Program-made: the position numbers and the translations under genes | Part shown: positions 36,728 through 45,883 of the stretch, in pieces | Layout of the letters: each line of letters begins with the position of its first letter | Position numbering within the stretch: the stretch's first letter is position 1 | The notes under the pieces: model-generated | Database searches by the model: none | The model's input: the letters and a program-made list of their open reading frames with translations, nothing else | Told to the model about the DNA's origin: nothing | Origin: Cyanobacterium aponinum PCC 10605 | Lineage (GTDB): Bacteria; Cyanobacteriota; Cyanobacteriia; Cyanobacteriales; Cyanobacteriaceae | NCBI RefSeq assembly: GCF_000317675.1 | Contig: NC_019776.1 | Coordinates: forward strand, 4,050,100 to 4,114,099 | Length of the DNA: 64,000 bases | Direction: 5' to 3'

Positions 36728-37714
36728 ATGAATTATGATGTTTTGATAGTTGATGATATTGTCAATAATATTCAGTTGTTAAAAAAGATTTTTGCCACTC
36801 AAGGTTATCATGTCCGTCAAGCTAATAACGGTTCTCATGCCCTAGAAGAAATCGCCAAAAAAAAACCAGATTTGATTCTTTTAGATATAAATATGCCCGG
36901 AATTAATGGCTATCAAGTTTGTGAAATTATTAAGTCTAATTCCATCACCCAAGAAATTCCCATTATTTTTCTTAGTGGGTGCGATCGTTCAGATGATAAA
37001 ATCAGAGCCTTTAACTTAGGTGGAGCGGACTACATTACAAAACCATTTTACCCCGAAGAAGTTTTAATTAGAACTAAAAATCAGTTAACAATTCAAGAAC
37101 AAAAAAAACAACTAATTAATCAAAATCTTTCCCTCCAAAAAGAAATAGAAAAAAGAAAAAAAGCAGAGGCATCCCTACGCCAAGCAAATAAAAAATTAGA
37201 AGAATTAGCAATCATTGACGATCTAACAAAAGTTTCTAACCGCCGTCATTTCAATCAATATTTATCTCAACAATGGCAACAAATGAAAAGAGAACAAAAA
37301 CCCCTTTCTCTCCTAATTTGTGATATAGATCACTTTAAACTCTATAACGACACCTATGGTCATCAAAAAGGAGATGAATGTTTACGTTGCGTTGCTCAAA
37401 TACTATCATCTAGTACCAAAAGAAAAACAGACTTACTCGCCCGTTATGGCGGAGAAGAATTTGCCATGATTCTACCCTACTCTTCTTGGCAAGGGGCATT
37501 ACATTTAGGAAAATTGATTTGTGACCAAGTTTTAGGGGCAAAAATTCCTCACGAAACCTCAAATACATCTGAATATGTAACCCTAAGTGTTGGGGCTAGT
37601 TGCACTATTCCTGACCAAAAAAATAACCCTGATGATTTATTAAAAAATGCAGATAAAGCCTTATATCAGTCAAAAACAAAGGGAAGAAACCAAGTTAATG
37701 TTCTTTTAGGATAA
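36728..37714 (+). CDS. Response regulator with GGDEF (diguanylate cyclase)
   Basis: The 328-residue protein has a receiver domain (residues 1-120: LIVDDIVNN, LILLDINMPGINGYQ, KPFYPEE), a short coiled coil (about 125-160), then a GGDEF domain. The active site is GGEEF, and RKTD five residues before it is an RxxD inhibitory site, so c-di-GMP product feedback is expected. Phosphorylation should control the activity. It is cotranscribed with the PatA-like gene. Its likely readers include the ComFB-type protein in this window, by inference. Confidence 0.93.
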   Translation: MNYDVLIVDDIVNNIQLLKKIFATQGYHVRQANNGSHALEEIAKKKPDLILLDINMPGINGYQVCEIIKSNSITQEIPIIFLSGCDRSDDKIRAFNLGGADYITKPFYPEEVLIRTKNQLTIQEQKKQLINQNLSLQKEIEKRKKAEASLRQANKKLEELAIIDDLTKVSNRRHFNQYLSQQWQQMKREQKPLSLLICDIDHFKLYNDTYGHQKGDECLRCVAQILSSSTKRKTDLLARYGGEEFAMILPYSSWQGALHLGKLICDQVLGAKIPHETSNTSEYVTLSVGASCTIPDQKNNPDDLLKNADKALYQSKTKGRNQVNVLLG

Positions 37715-37741
37715 CTCCATTGAAGGAGAAAAGGGCAAAGT

Positions 37742-37808
37742 GAATAGTTGATAATTAAAAATTAAGAATTAAAAACCCTTGTACGGGCGAATGGCCATTC
37801 GCCCCTAC
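37742..37808. repeat. Simple repeat plus palindrome C copy
   Basis: AATAGTTGATAATTAAAAAT and related words lead into the palindrome at 37781-37808, whose core GGGCGAATGG with its complement is perfect. It sits between the stops of the convergent DGC and gghA genes, where it could act as a transcription-ending hairpin for both. Confidence 0.75.
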
Positions 37809-37811
37809 TTA

Positions 37812-40352
37812 TTACTTATTACTTATTTCTTGTTTCTTGCTTTTGAGCAAAAATCCCTGACTTTGTGCCAGAGGAAAACAGTTTAAATCTTTGATGTCAT
37901 CTGGGGGTGATAAATTCGGAGTTGTAAAAACAATCTCCCATTCATCTACATCTAGTTGTAACCAGTCTAAAAGATTGATTTCTCTTGATTTTCCTTCTAG
38001 GTTTACTACTAATGCCAATTTTTCATCTGTATTATCGGGATTATTCCGAATGCCATAAAAGATTGTTGCACCATCTTCACTAATACGATTGAAGCGATCG
38101 CTTCCTTGTATATTATTGTGTAGCCAATTATGTTGAGAGCGAAAATGTCGCAGAGACAAATTAAATTGGGTGTAGGCAGGATCTACTTTTTCAAAATAAT
38201 GAGATACATTACACACTTGATAACAGTCTTCCATAAACATATTAGCCCATTGTTTGAGGCGATCGCTGTCTAAACTTTGGAGAAAATCAATCATTTCTGC
38301 TTGTTTGAGAAATTTAAGGGTTTCTAAGTCGCAATAAGCACCATCAACTTCTTTAAAACAACTCTGACAGGCTAAAATAACTTCTTCTAAGTCATAATCT
38401 TTAGCAATCATCGTCGAGTTGAGAGTGTGGGTAAATTCCTTCAACTGATGCAATTCTCTAAATCCCCAAGACTTCATACGGGTAAAGACATCATCTCTTT
38501 GATATAACTGCTCAGTAATGCGCCAATCAAGAAAACCCACCTCCTCACAAACCACTTTTACCCCATATTCTTCATCGGTATTACGGAAAAACATCCAAGG
38601 GGTGTGCATCAAAACATTGATAAAATCCATAGGTAAACCCGGACTAAAACCATATACCCACAAAGCCACTGCTGGATTATCATAGGCATTATAAATAATT
38701 TCATTTAAAGAGTCTCCTAAGTACTCATTGACATCGGAATCCAAAGGTATTTGGTTTCCTCTCCTAAAAGTGTCATGATTACCACATCCAGTAATCCAAT
38801 TTTGACCCTGAGTCATTACCTCACAAACCCGACTCCACTTTCTATCCCAAAAACCTTTTAAAGCAGGGGTATTATGGGCAAAAATTAAAGGACCCCATTG
38901 ATAGGATTCTGATTTAAGTTTAATTAAGTCCAGATAGGTTGATTTTTCTTCCCAACCCTCTTCAGGCCAAGGCCTTCCGTCTTCAAAAATAGTAAATAAT
39001 CGTCTTTTATAACCTTCTACTTCCTGAACCACGTCACTCATTGCCAGTAGATATTGATCATCATATTCCACTCGACCACTAAGAGGATTAAAAAAGCGAA
39101 AATCTTGTCCCCCATCGATTCTGATACCATCTGCCCCCGTATTGATTTTTCTTCTTTGCATTTCCAGTAGTAACGCCCTTACCATCGGCGATTGATGGTT
39201 TAAATCTTGTCCATACATATTCGGACCTTTGAAAAAGAGACGGTTTACCAGTAATTCCCCTTGGTTATCGGCATGACCATAGACTAAATCATAAATTAAT
39301 TTAATCGGCTTTTCCGGAAAATTGTGTAAAACACCAATAAAATCAAATAACTCATCTGGGCGTAAAGTTCCCAAAAAACTAGGGTTAGTCGCATTTGAAC
39401 CAAGAATAGGAACATCATAACCCCAATTTTGAGTATTCGGTTTCGATAGTTTTACTACAATAGGCTCATGAGACAAATCGCGATCGAGTCCATTAACATC
39501 AGTGGTAATATGAAACATGGTGCTATGATTGCTGAAATCTCGTCGATATTCAATGGTTGGTTCAACGGGTAATAATTGAATGGCATCATAACCCACATAA
39601 TTTTGCTCATAGGGAGAAAGGGTTTGATTTTTACGAATTTTATCGCCAATGGTGCGGTAAAGGTGAGTTAATCCTTCAAAAGTTCCCTCCTGAGTAGCAG
39701 TGCCTACATGAAGTTGTAGAATATGTCTTGGATCTGACACCCTAGGTATTTTCTTATCCCTAATGGTACCTGTATGCTTAAAATAGTCTATGTCCGCCCT
39801 TTCCTTTTGTAAACTGTCAATATCATAAAGCTCGGCAGGGGCAAAGATACCATAAGGCAGGGAATAAGCCATAACATCCCTGATAATCTCAACTTTTCCC
39901 GAAGGAGTAACGTATCTTAACCAATAAAAAGATCCTGCATTATCTCTTGTTCCAGCTTGTAATCCTGCAATTACTCCCCAAAAGTAAATATCATATCTCT
40001 CCAAACAGACGCAATCTCTCCTAAATTTAATATTTTGAGAAGGTTTACGCCAATCAATTTTTTCAAGGGGAGTAAAAATTTCTAAGTAAATATCTTTGGG
40101 GTGAAGCACTTCCCTCATTAACTTGGGAGTCCAAAAACCTATTTCTGTTAAACCATCACTACGATAATGCGTCCCTAAACGGGTAACAATCTCTTGATTT
40201 TTCTCAAATATGGTTAAATCATCGGATTTTTCAATATTTTTAACCCATTTTATCAGTTTCTGAGTTTCTTCCTCTACTAAATAAACTAATTTGTTTTCTT
40301 CTTTTTTGTCTTCTATACCCATAGTTTTTATTTCTGGATGTATCTCGATCAT
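37812..40352 (-). CDS. gghA: Glucosylglycerol hydrolase (GH13-related)
   Basis: The 846-residue protein has TIM-barrel signatures: LIYDLVYGHADNQG, GADGIRIDGGQDFRF with a nucleophile-type Asp, LFTIFEDGRPWPEEG with an acid-type Glu, and TGCGNHDTFRRG. Length and these segments fit the cyanobacterial glucosylglycerol hydrolase (Slr1670 type), which breaks down the osmolyte glucosylglycerol when salt drops. I recall this from family knowledge; a sucrose- or starch-active GH13 is the alternative. The start may be the second Met (40322). An IS607 relic ends 15 bp upstream, so its promoter may have changed. Confidence 0.75.
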   Translation of the reverse strand: MIEIHPEIKTMGIEDKKEENKLVYLVEEETQKLIKWVKNIEKSDDLTIFEKNQEIVTRLGTHYRSDGLTEIGFWTPKLMREVLHPKDIYLEIFTPLEKIDWRKPSQNIKFRRDCVCLERYDIYFWGVIAGLQAGTRDNAGSFYWLRYVTPSGKVEIIRDVMAYSLPYGIFAPAELYDIDSLQKERADIDYFKHTGTIRDKKIPRVSDPRHILQLHVGTATQEGTFEGLTHLYRTIGDKIRKNQTLSPYEQNYVGYDAIQLLPVEPTIEYRRDFSNHSTMFHITTDVNGLDRDLSHEPIVVKLSKPNTQNWGYDVPILGSNATNPSFLGTLRPDELFDFIGVLHNFPEKPIKLIYDLVYGHADNQGELLVNRLFFKGPNMYGQDLNHQSPMVRALLLEMQRRKINTGADGIRIDGGQDFRFFNPLSGRVEYDDQYLLAMSDVVQEVEGYKRRLFTIFEDGRPWPEEGWEEKSTYLDLIKLKSESYQWGPLIFAHNTPALKGFWDRKWSRVCEVMTQGQNWITGCGNHDTFRRGNQIPLDSDVNEYLGDSLNEIIYNAYDNPAVALWVYGFSPGLPMDFINVLMHTPWMFFRNTDEEYGVKVVCEEVGFLDWRITEQLYQRDDVFTRMKSWGFRELHQLKEFTHTLNSTMIAKDYDLEEVILACQSCFKEVDGAYCDLETLKFLKQAEMIDFLQSLDSDRLKQWANMFMEDCYQVCNVSHYFEKVDPAYTQFNLSLRHFRSQHNWLHNNIQGSDRFNRISEDGATIFYGIRNNPDNTDEKLALVVNLEGKSREINLLDWLQLDVDEWEIVFTTPNLSPPDDIKDLNCFPLAQSQGFLLKSKKQEISNK

Positions 40353-40367
40353 CTTATAATAAACCGT

Positions 40368-41165
40368 TCACACAATCTGTAGAAAATTGAGATTGTGTGT
40401 TCGTAACGGATCATACGTTACTGGCATAAACGGCAATGCCATTAAGTCATGGCTATGAAAAGCATTTGACTTTACTTTTTCTTGTTGAAGATGTTTCCTG
40501 ATGCAGTTGTAACTCCCGTTAACATCGGCATTAATCAATTTCCCTGTTGATGTTTTATACAATCCTCGCTTGATTCTTTTACCTGAGAATTTAGGTTTTT
40601 TCTCACCATAAGACGGTAATGTATCAAAGTCCAAAAAGGAAGATTGGCTAGTGTAACTTTCTTCTGTTACCACCACTTTGATTCCCATTAGTTCGCCTTT
40701 GTAGCAAAGCATTTCAATCAAACGAGCATGGGGAATGCTGACAAATTGCTGATTATTTTTTTTGCCTATGTTTATAGATTGTTTCCAATGATCATTTTTC
40801 CCAATTACTAAAGTACCAATGCTATTTAACAAGCACCAATCAATAACACGGCGAGACACTGTATGAAGATAATTATCAACTCTACTCCAGTCTTTGTGTG
40901 CCTGAAAATATCCCTTCCATGACTGATCGATACGTCTAATAATTTGCTTTGCGACTTTGGTATTTGGTAAAGCATAGTAAGCTGAGGTTTTAGATACTTG
41001 ATGGTATAAATCATTGAATGACAACTTTTGTCCTGTTTGAAAGAAATGCTGTCTATAACGATAAGTGGAGAGATTATAAAGATTTTTGGACAAGTAGCAT
41101 TGCTGATCAAAATACTGGTAGTATTTATGGTCAGGTCTGATGATATGTCTTTGGACTAATCTCAA
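40368..41165 (-). pseudogene. Internally deleted TnpB of an IS607-type element
   Basis: A TTG start overlaps the tnpA stop. The first ~95 residues are the TnpB N-terminus (KYYQYFDQQCYLSKNLYNLS). It then jumps at KDW-SRVDNYL to the C-terminal RuvC half (HTVSRRVIDWCLLNSIGTL, IPHARLIEMLCYKGEL, INADVNGSYNC). The middle with GIDLG, the first catalytic Asp, is missing. At 265 residues instead of ~400 it should be dead as a nuclease. Confidence 0.8.
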
Positions 41166-41412
41166 GATTCACCTCCAGATACCACCGAAAGATGAGATTT
41201 TTTCTTTCTATTCTCACTGGCTCGTTTCCCGTATATCTTAGCACTCATAGAAGCCATCAAAGAAATAATATCTTCTACCAATTCAGCTTCATAACTTTTG
41301 GGTAATACTTCATCTAATACTTCTATAACTACACCATGACTGCTAAAAAAACTTTCTAAGAAAGAATAATTAAAACGGGTTAGCCTATCTCGGTAAATCA
41401 GTAATGTTGCAC
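41162..41412 (-). pseudogene. C-terminal fragment of IS607 serine recombinase (tnpA)
   Basis: An open frame without start reads YRDRLTRFNYSFLESFFSSH, then ELVEDIISLMASMSAKIYGK. This is the C-terminal end of the IS607-type serine resolvase. The catalytic serine at the N-terminus is lost at the border with hypC (41414). The stop overlaps the tnpB start, the usual IS607 arrangement. Confidence 0.75.
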
Positions 41413-41413
41413 A

Positions 41414-41668
41414 TTACAATTTAGCAACCCCTTCATCAAAATTCTTGATCGTAGCTAAATCATCTAGGGTTTGTTTGGCTTCTTGCTCATCTATAATACT
41501 CAATGCAAAACCCGCATGAACGATTACATAATCATTGATTTTTACTTCTGGAACATAAGCTAGACATACTTCTTTTATAATCCCTGCAAAACTTATTTTT
41601 CCCTTTAAATCTAAGAGATTATCACTAGATATTATCTCAATTACTTTTCCCGGAACTGCTAAACACAT
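41414..41668 (-). CDS. hypC: Hydrogenase maturation factor HypC
   Basis: The 84-residue protein begins MCLAVPGKV; Cys2 carries the Fe(CN)2CO precursor with HypD. The remainder (YVIVHAGFALSIIDEQEA) is the standard OB-like fold. It matures the [NiFe] centre of HoxH. Only hypC of the hyp set is in the window, immediately before the hox genes but divergent. A small hairpin GTAATG/CATTAC overlaps its stop, next to the IS607 relic. Confidence 0.96.
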   Translation of the reverse strand: MCLAVPGKVIEIISSDNLLDLKGKISFAGIIKEVCLAYVPEVKINDYVIVHAGFALSIIDEQEAKQTLDDLATIKNFDEGVAKL

Positions 41669-41785
41669 AGGTAAAAATTAAGGTTCTATTACTTTGAGTA
41701 TGTAAATTATTGGTCTTTGGTAGGCAAGAGGCAAGAGGCAAAAGGCAAAAGTGTTAAAATATTTTTTGATATTAAAGACTTCAAG

Positions 41786-42106
41786 ATGTCAGAGATAAAA
41801 GACTTTAAAGATTTAATAATTTGGCAAAAAGGGATGGAAATTGCTGAACAATGTTATTTTGTGACCAAAAAATTTCCAAAAGAAGAATTATACGGGATGG
41901 TTTTACAAATTAGAAAATCATCATCATCTATACCAGCAAATATATCTGAAGGTTATGGAAGAAAATCTTCGAGAGATTATAAGCGTTTTTTAAGCATAGC
42001 TCAGGGTTCTGTAAATGAAACAGAAACTCATCTTCTTTTATCCGCAAGAGTAGGCTTATGTACACTTAAAGATATAGAAACAATTATTAACAACTTGAAA
42101 GAATAA
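41786..42106 (+). CDS. Four-helix-bundle (S23/IVP-like) protein
   Basis: I chose the ATG at 41786; the longer frame starts in a simple-repeat tract. The 106-residue protein has KDFKDLIIWQKGMEIAEQCY, IRKSSSSIPANISEGYGR and FLSIAQGSVNETETHL, the signature of the family encoded in 23S rRNA intervening sequences. Many bacteria carry such genes outside rRNA; their role is unclear and nucleic-acid binding is suspected. It lies between hypC and hoxE. Confidence 0.85.
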   Translation: MSEIKDFKDLIIWQKGMEIAEQCYFVTKKFPKEELYGMVLQIRKSSSSIPANISEGYGRKSSRDYKRFLSIAQGSVNETETHLLLSARVGLCTLKDIETIINNLKE

Positions 42107-42487
42107 ACTAGAATGATTTCTACTCTTATCAAAAAATTAAATTATTAAATACTCTTGCCTCCTGCCTTTTGCCTTTTGCCTCAATTTTAACTATTAATTT
42201 ACTTGTCGTTAACTTAGTATATTTCTTGTCAGAATTTTATATCATAATTATTAAAAAACAAAAGCTAAATAGATTTATTCTCAATAACAAACTTGTGAAA
42301 AAAATTTAGTAAATGTTATTTTTAGTTAAGAATATTATCACTAAGTTAACAAAGAGATTTGAGCTTTTATATTCGTGTTAAATTGAAATTGGAAAACTAA
42401 GAAAAATTGCCTGAATTTCAATCGTAGCAAAGGTTTGACTTGTTCAAGGTTGGTTTTTCTTGGGGGCTTATTTTACTCAGAGGAATC
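42107..42487 (+). promoter_or_regulatory. Intergenic region and presumed promoter of the hox cluster
   Basis: These 381 bp hold no gene. The stretch begins with short words such as TGCCTTTTGCC, then AT-rich DNA. The hox promoter should lie here. In Synechocystis LexA and AbrB-like proteins bind this type of region; I did not identify a clear site. AGAGGA before the ATG at 42488 is a good ribosome-binding site. Confidence 0.4.
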
Positions 42488-42994
42488 ATGACTACAACGA
42501 TCGAATCTCCTGCGGAAAATACACAGGTGAAAGATAAACGATTCAAAATTTTAGATGTAGTTATCAAAAAAAATCACAGCAGACAAGATGCTTTAATTCA
42601 AGTTTTGCATAAAGCCCAATCAACTTTTGGTTATCTTGAAGATGATGTTTTAATCTATGTTGCTCGACAGTTAAAACTACCTCTTAGTGAAGTGTTTGGG
42701 GTGGCTACTTTTTACCATCTTTTTTCTTTAAAGCCTTCAGGTGCTCATAATTGCGTTGTTTGTTTGGGTACTGCCTGTTATGTAAAAGGTTCATCGGAAT
42801 TACTGGAAAAACTGGCGGAGGCTACTGGGTTACAACAAGGGGAAACTTCTGCTGATGGCAAGGTATCTTTGCTTACTGCTCGTTGTATTGGGGCCTGTGG
42901 TTTAGCTCCTTCTGTGGTTTATGACGGTAAGGTATGCGGAAAACAAACCGCCGATGAGGTTGTCAAAAAAGTCACTAGCTGGTTACAGGAGTAA
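42488..42994 (+). CDS. hoxE: Bidirectional hydrogenase diaphorase subunit HoxE
   Basis: I chose the ATG at 42488, preceded by AGAGGA; the upstream in-frame codons do not fit the family. The 168-residue protein is a NuoE-type thioredoxin-like [2Fe-2S] subunit with FHLFSLKPSGAHNCVVC-type first ligands, GTACYVKGS and CIGACGLAPS. It passes electrons between ferredoxin/NAD(P)H and the hydrogenase. HoxF follows 6 bp later. Confidence 0.96.
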   Translation: MTTTIESPAENTQVKDKRFKILDVVIKKNHSRQDALIQVLHKAQSTFGYLEDDVLIYVARQLKLPLSEVFGVATFYHLFSLKPSGAHNCVVCLGTACYVKGSSELLEKLAEATGLQQGETSADGKVSLLTARCIGACGLAPSVVYDGKVCGKQTADEVVKKVTSWLQE

Positions 42995-43000
42995 ATAATA

Positions 43001-44590
43001 ATGGAATTGCATGAACTACAGGCGATCGCACTTGAAACCGTTAACTCTCGTAAACCGATTCGGGTTTTATATTGTAATGCCGCAGGTTGTCAATCTTCAG
43101 GGGCGGCGGAAGTAGCTAAGGCTTTGGAAGATGCGATCGTATCTCAGAGATTAAAGGAAAAAGTTGATTTATGTGCCGTGGGTTGTATGCGTTTTTGCGG
43201 TAGAGGTTGCTTAGTAGATGTCAATGGAAAACTCTACGAAAATGTGCGACCAGAAGATGCTTATCTTATGATTCTAGCCCTACAAAATTCTCAAGTAAAC
43301 CCCACTGCCCCAGAAGGAGACTATAATCATCCTTTCTTTGCCTTACAAATGCCCGTTGTCTTAGAAAATAGTGGCAAAATTGACCCTGAGAAAATCGAAG
43401 ATTACATCGCTGTTGGTGGTTATCAACAGTTATATCATGTTCTTCATGAAATGACCCCCGAAGAAGTCGTCAAAGAAATTACCATCAGTGGATTAAGAGG
43501 CAGAGGTGGAGGAGGTTATCCTACTGGCTTAAAATGGGCAACCGTGGCGAAAATGCCTAATGAGCAGAAATATGTAGTTTGTAATGCGGATGAAGGTGAT
43601 CCCGGTGCATTTATGGATCGTAGTGTCTTAGAAAGTGATCCTCATCGTATTATTGAAGGAATGGCGATCGCCGCTTATGCGGTGGGAGCAAATGAAGGAT
43701 ATATTTATGTTCGGGCAGAATATCCTCTAGCCATAGCCCGATTACAAAAAGCCATTCAACAGGCAAAACGCAAAGACTTGCTAGGGACACAGATATTTGA
43801 TAGTCTCTTTGACTTTAAAGTAGAAATTCGAGTTGGAGCAGGGGCATTCGTTTGTGGCGAAGAAACAGCCCTTATCGCCTCCATCGAAGGGAAAAGAGGA
43901 AATCCCACCCCTCGCCCCCCCTACCCTGCCCAGTCAGGTTTATGGGGAAGCCCAACCCTCATTAATAACGTGGAAACCTTCGCCAGTGTTGTACCAATTA
44001 TTCGTCAGGGAGGGACATGGTATAGCAGTATTGGCACAGCTACCAGTAAAGGTACAAAAGTTTTTGCTTTGACGGGAAAAGTCCAGAATACAGGCTTAAT
44101 TGAAGTACCCATGGGAACTACTATTCGGCAAATTGTCATGGAAATGGGGGGAGGAGTCACAGATAACGCCCAAGTTAAAGCAGTGCAAACGGGAGGACCT
44201 TCTGGGGGATGTATTCCTTTTGAGCTTTTTGATACCCCTGTGGACTATGAATCACTGAGGGAATTAGGCACAATGATGGGTTCTGGGGGAATGATTGTTA
44301 TCGATGAAGATACTAATATGGTGGGATTAGCCCGATTTTATATGGAATTTTGTCGGGGGGAAACCTGCGGTAAATGTATTCCTTGTCGTACGGGTACTGT
44401 GCAACTATATCAAATGTTGACAAAAATCCTCAACGGCGAAGCCACAGAAAAAGACTTACAAGCATTAAGACATCTATCAGAAATGGTGAAAGCTACTAGC
44501 CTTTGTGGTTTAGGACAAACCGCCCCGAATCCTGTCTTAAGCACCCTGAAATATTTTGAAAATGAATATCAGGAGTTGTTGAAAGTTTAA
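43001..44590 (+). CDS. hoxF: Bidirectional hydrogenase diaphorase subunit HoxF
   Basis: The 529-residue NuoF-like subunit has an N-terminal [2Fe-2S] domain (NAAGCQSSG, VGCMRFCGRGC), the NAD(H)/FMN region with RGGGGYPTGLKW, NADEGDPGAFMDR and GEETALIASIEGKRG, and the [4Fe-4S] end with CGKCIPCRTG and LCGLGQ. It is the NAD(P)H- or flavodoxin-linked entry site. The length is typical. HoxU should follow directly, but 576 bp with a Uma2 fragment and repeats intervene. Confidence 0.97.
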   Translation: MELHELQAIALETVNSRKPIRVLYCNAAGCQSSGAAEVAKALEDAIVSQRLKEKVDLCAVGCMRFCGRGCLVDVNGKLYENVRPEDAYLMILALQNSQVNPTAPEGDYNHPFFALQMPVVLENSGKIDPEKIEDYIAVGGYQQLYHVLHEMTPEEVVKEITISGLRGRGGGGYPTGLKWATVAKMPNEQKYVVCNADEGDPGAFMDRSVLESDPHRIIEGMAIAAYAVGANEGYIYVRAEYPLAIARLQKAIQQAKRKDLLGTQIFDSLFDFKVEIRVGAGAFVCGEETALIASIEGKRGNPTPRPPYPAQSGLWGSPTLINNVETFASVVPIIRQGGTWYSSIGTATSKGTKVFALTGKVQNTGLIEVPMGTTIRQIVMEMGGGVTDNAQVKAVQTGGPSGGCIPFELFDTPVDYESLRELGTMMGSGGMIVIDEDTNMVGLARFYMEFCRGETCGKCIPCRTGTVQLYQMLTKILNGEATEKDLQALRHLSEMVKATSLCGLGQTAPNPVLSTLKYFENEYQELLKV

Positions 44591-44679
44591 GCAATAAGTA
44601 GAGTAAATAAGTAATAAATAAGCAATTATACGCTGTTTCCTTTTCACAACCCATAGTTCACATTCATCATCTTTGCTTT

Positions 44680-44925
44680 ATGACAACAACATTTTCTCCA
44701 AAAATTGTCACAGATACATGGATAGAAGCCTCTTGGGGTGACTTTATAGAAGCAACGGCAAACCCAGACTATCAGAAAGGGAAATGTTACTACTATAAAG
44801 GCAGGTTAAGAATTGAAATGTCACCAGTGGTAAATGATCACGCCAGTGATCACTCTATAATCAACAGTGCCATTAATCTTTATGCAGGTTTAGCGGGGAT
44901 TAATTTGAACGGCTATGATAACTAG
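44680..44925 (+). pseudogene. Truncated Uma2-family (DUF820) gene
   Basis: An 81-codon frame keeps only the N-terminal portion of a Uma2-type PD-(D/E)xK protein: WEASWGDFIEA-like start, KGKCYYYKGRLRIEMSPV, then HASDHSIINSAI. The nuclease core (D and ExK) should follow but the frame stops at GYDN. It is a remnant between hoxF and hoxU. Confidence 0.75.
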
Positions 44926-44934
44926 TGAATAATG

Positions 44935-45062
44935 AATAGTGAATAGTTGATAATTAAGAATTAAGAATTAAAAATTAAAAATTAAGAATTAAAAACTCTG
45001 AACACTCACTACTTTCTTCTAAAACCTAAAACCTGAAACCTGAAACCTGAAACCTGACACCT
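44935..45062. repeat. Simple-repeat block before hoxU
   Basis: AATTAAG units (44943-44996) are followed by five or six ACCTGAA/ACCTGAC heptamers (45027-45062). Such tracts mark non-coding insertion debris elsewhere in the window. No gene is seen up to hoxU at 45167. Confidence 0.75.
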
Positions 45063-45166
45063 CTTTCATAACTCCGAACTCATTACTTGTTTCCCTCTCT
45101 CATCCCCTAAACACCCTGACACCTCTTCCCGAACCCAAATCATTCTTCATTCTTCATTCTTATCCT

Positions 45167-45883
45167 ATGGCTGTAGTAACTTTAAAAATTGATGATATTG
45201 ATGTTGCGATCGCATCTGGCAGTAGTATCCTAACGGCATCTAAGGAAGCAGGGGTCAAAATTCCGACACTCTGTCATTTAGAAGGAGTTTCCGATGTGGG
45301 GGCTTGTCGTTTATGCCTTGTACAAATTAAGGGTAGTGATAAACTTGTACCGAGTTGCATTACCGAAGTAAGGGAAGGGATGGAAGTATTTACTCAAACA
45401 GACATCCTCAAAGAATATCGTAAAATGACTGTGGAATTACTTTTTGCTGAAGGTAATCACATTTGTGCTACTTGTGTGGCAAATAATAATTGTCAGTTGC
45501 AGGATACTGCGGTAGAAGTAGGTATGGATCACAGTCGCTTTAACTACCGTTTCCCTGATCGAGATGTGGACTTGTCCCATCCCATGTTTGGTATTGATCA
45601 TAATCGTTGTATTCTTTGTACCCGTTGTGTGAGAGTGTGTAGCGAAATCGAAGGCGCTCACGTTTGGAATGTGGGATTTCGGGGGGCGGCGGCAAAGATT
45701 ATTAGTGGACTAAATCAGCCTTGGGGGGATGTCTCTGCTTGTACTTCCTGCGGTAAGTGTGTAGAAGCCTGTCCCACGGGTACTATTTTTCATAAGGGTG
45801 TAACCACGGCAGAAATGCACAAACACCCTGATAATATTGACTTTTTACATACAGCAAGGGAGAAACACCAATGGACAAGATAA
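45167..45883 (+). CDS. hoxU: Bidirectional hydrogenase diaphorase subunit HoxU
   Basis: The 238-residue NuoG-like subunit carries a [2Fe-2S] site (CHLEGVSDVGACRLC), a His/Cys-type [4Fe-4S] site (CATCVANNNCQL), and a two-cluster ferredoxin part (CILCTRCVRVC and CTSCGKCVEACPTG). It links HoxF to HoxY. Its last 13 bp overlap hoxY, so these two are translationally coupled. Confidence 0.97.
   Translation: MAVVTLKIDDIDVAIASGSSILTASKEAGVKIPTLCHLEGVSDVGACRLCLVQIKGSDKLVPSCITEVREGMEVFTQTDILKEYRKMTVELLFAEGNHICATCVANNNCQLQDTAVEVGMDHSRFNYRFPDRDVDLSHPMFGIDHNRCILCTRCVRVCSEIEGAHVWNVGFRGAAAKIISGLNQPWGDVSACTSCGKCVEACPTGTIFHKGVTTAEMHKHPDNIDFLHTAREKHQWTR

Noticed and set aside
45437..45661. Minus-strand frame within hoxU
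   Set aside because: Shadow of a strongly conserved gene; the codon pattern belongs to hoxU.
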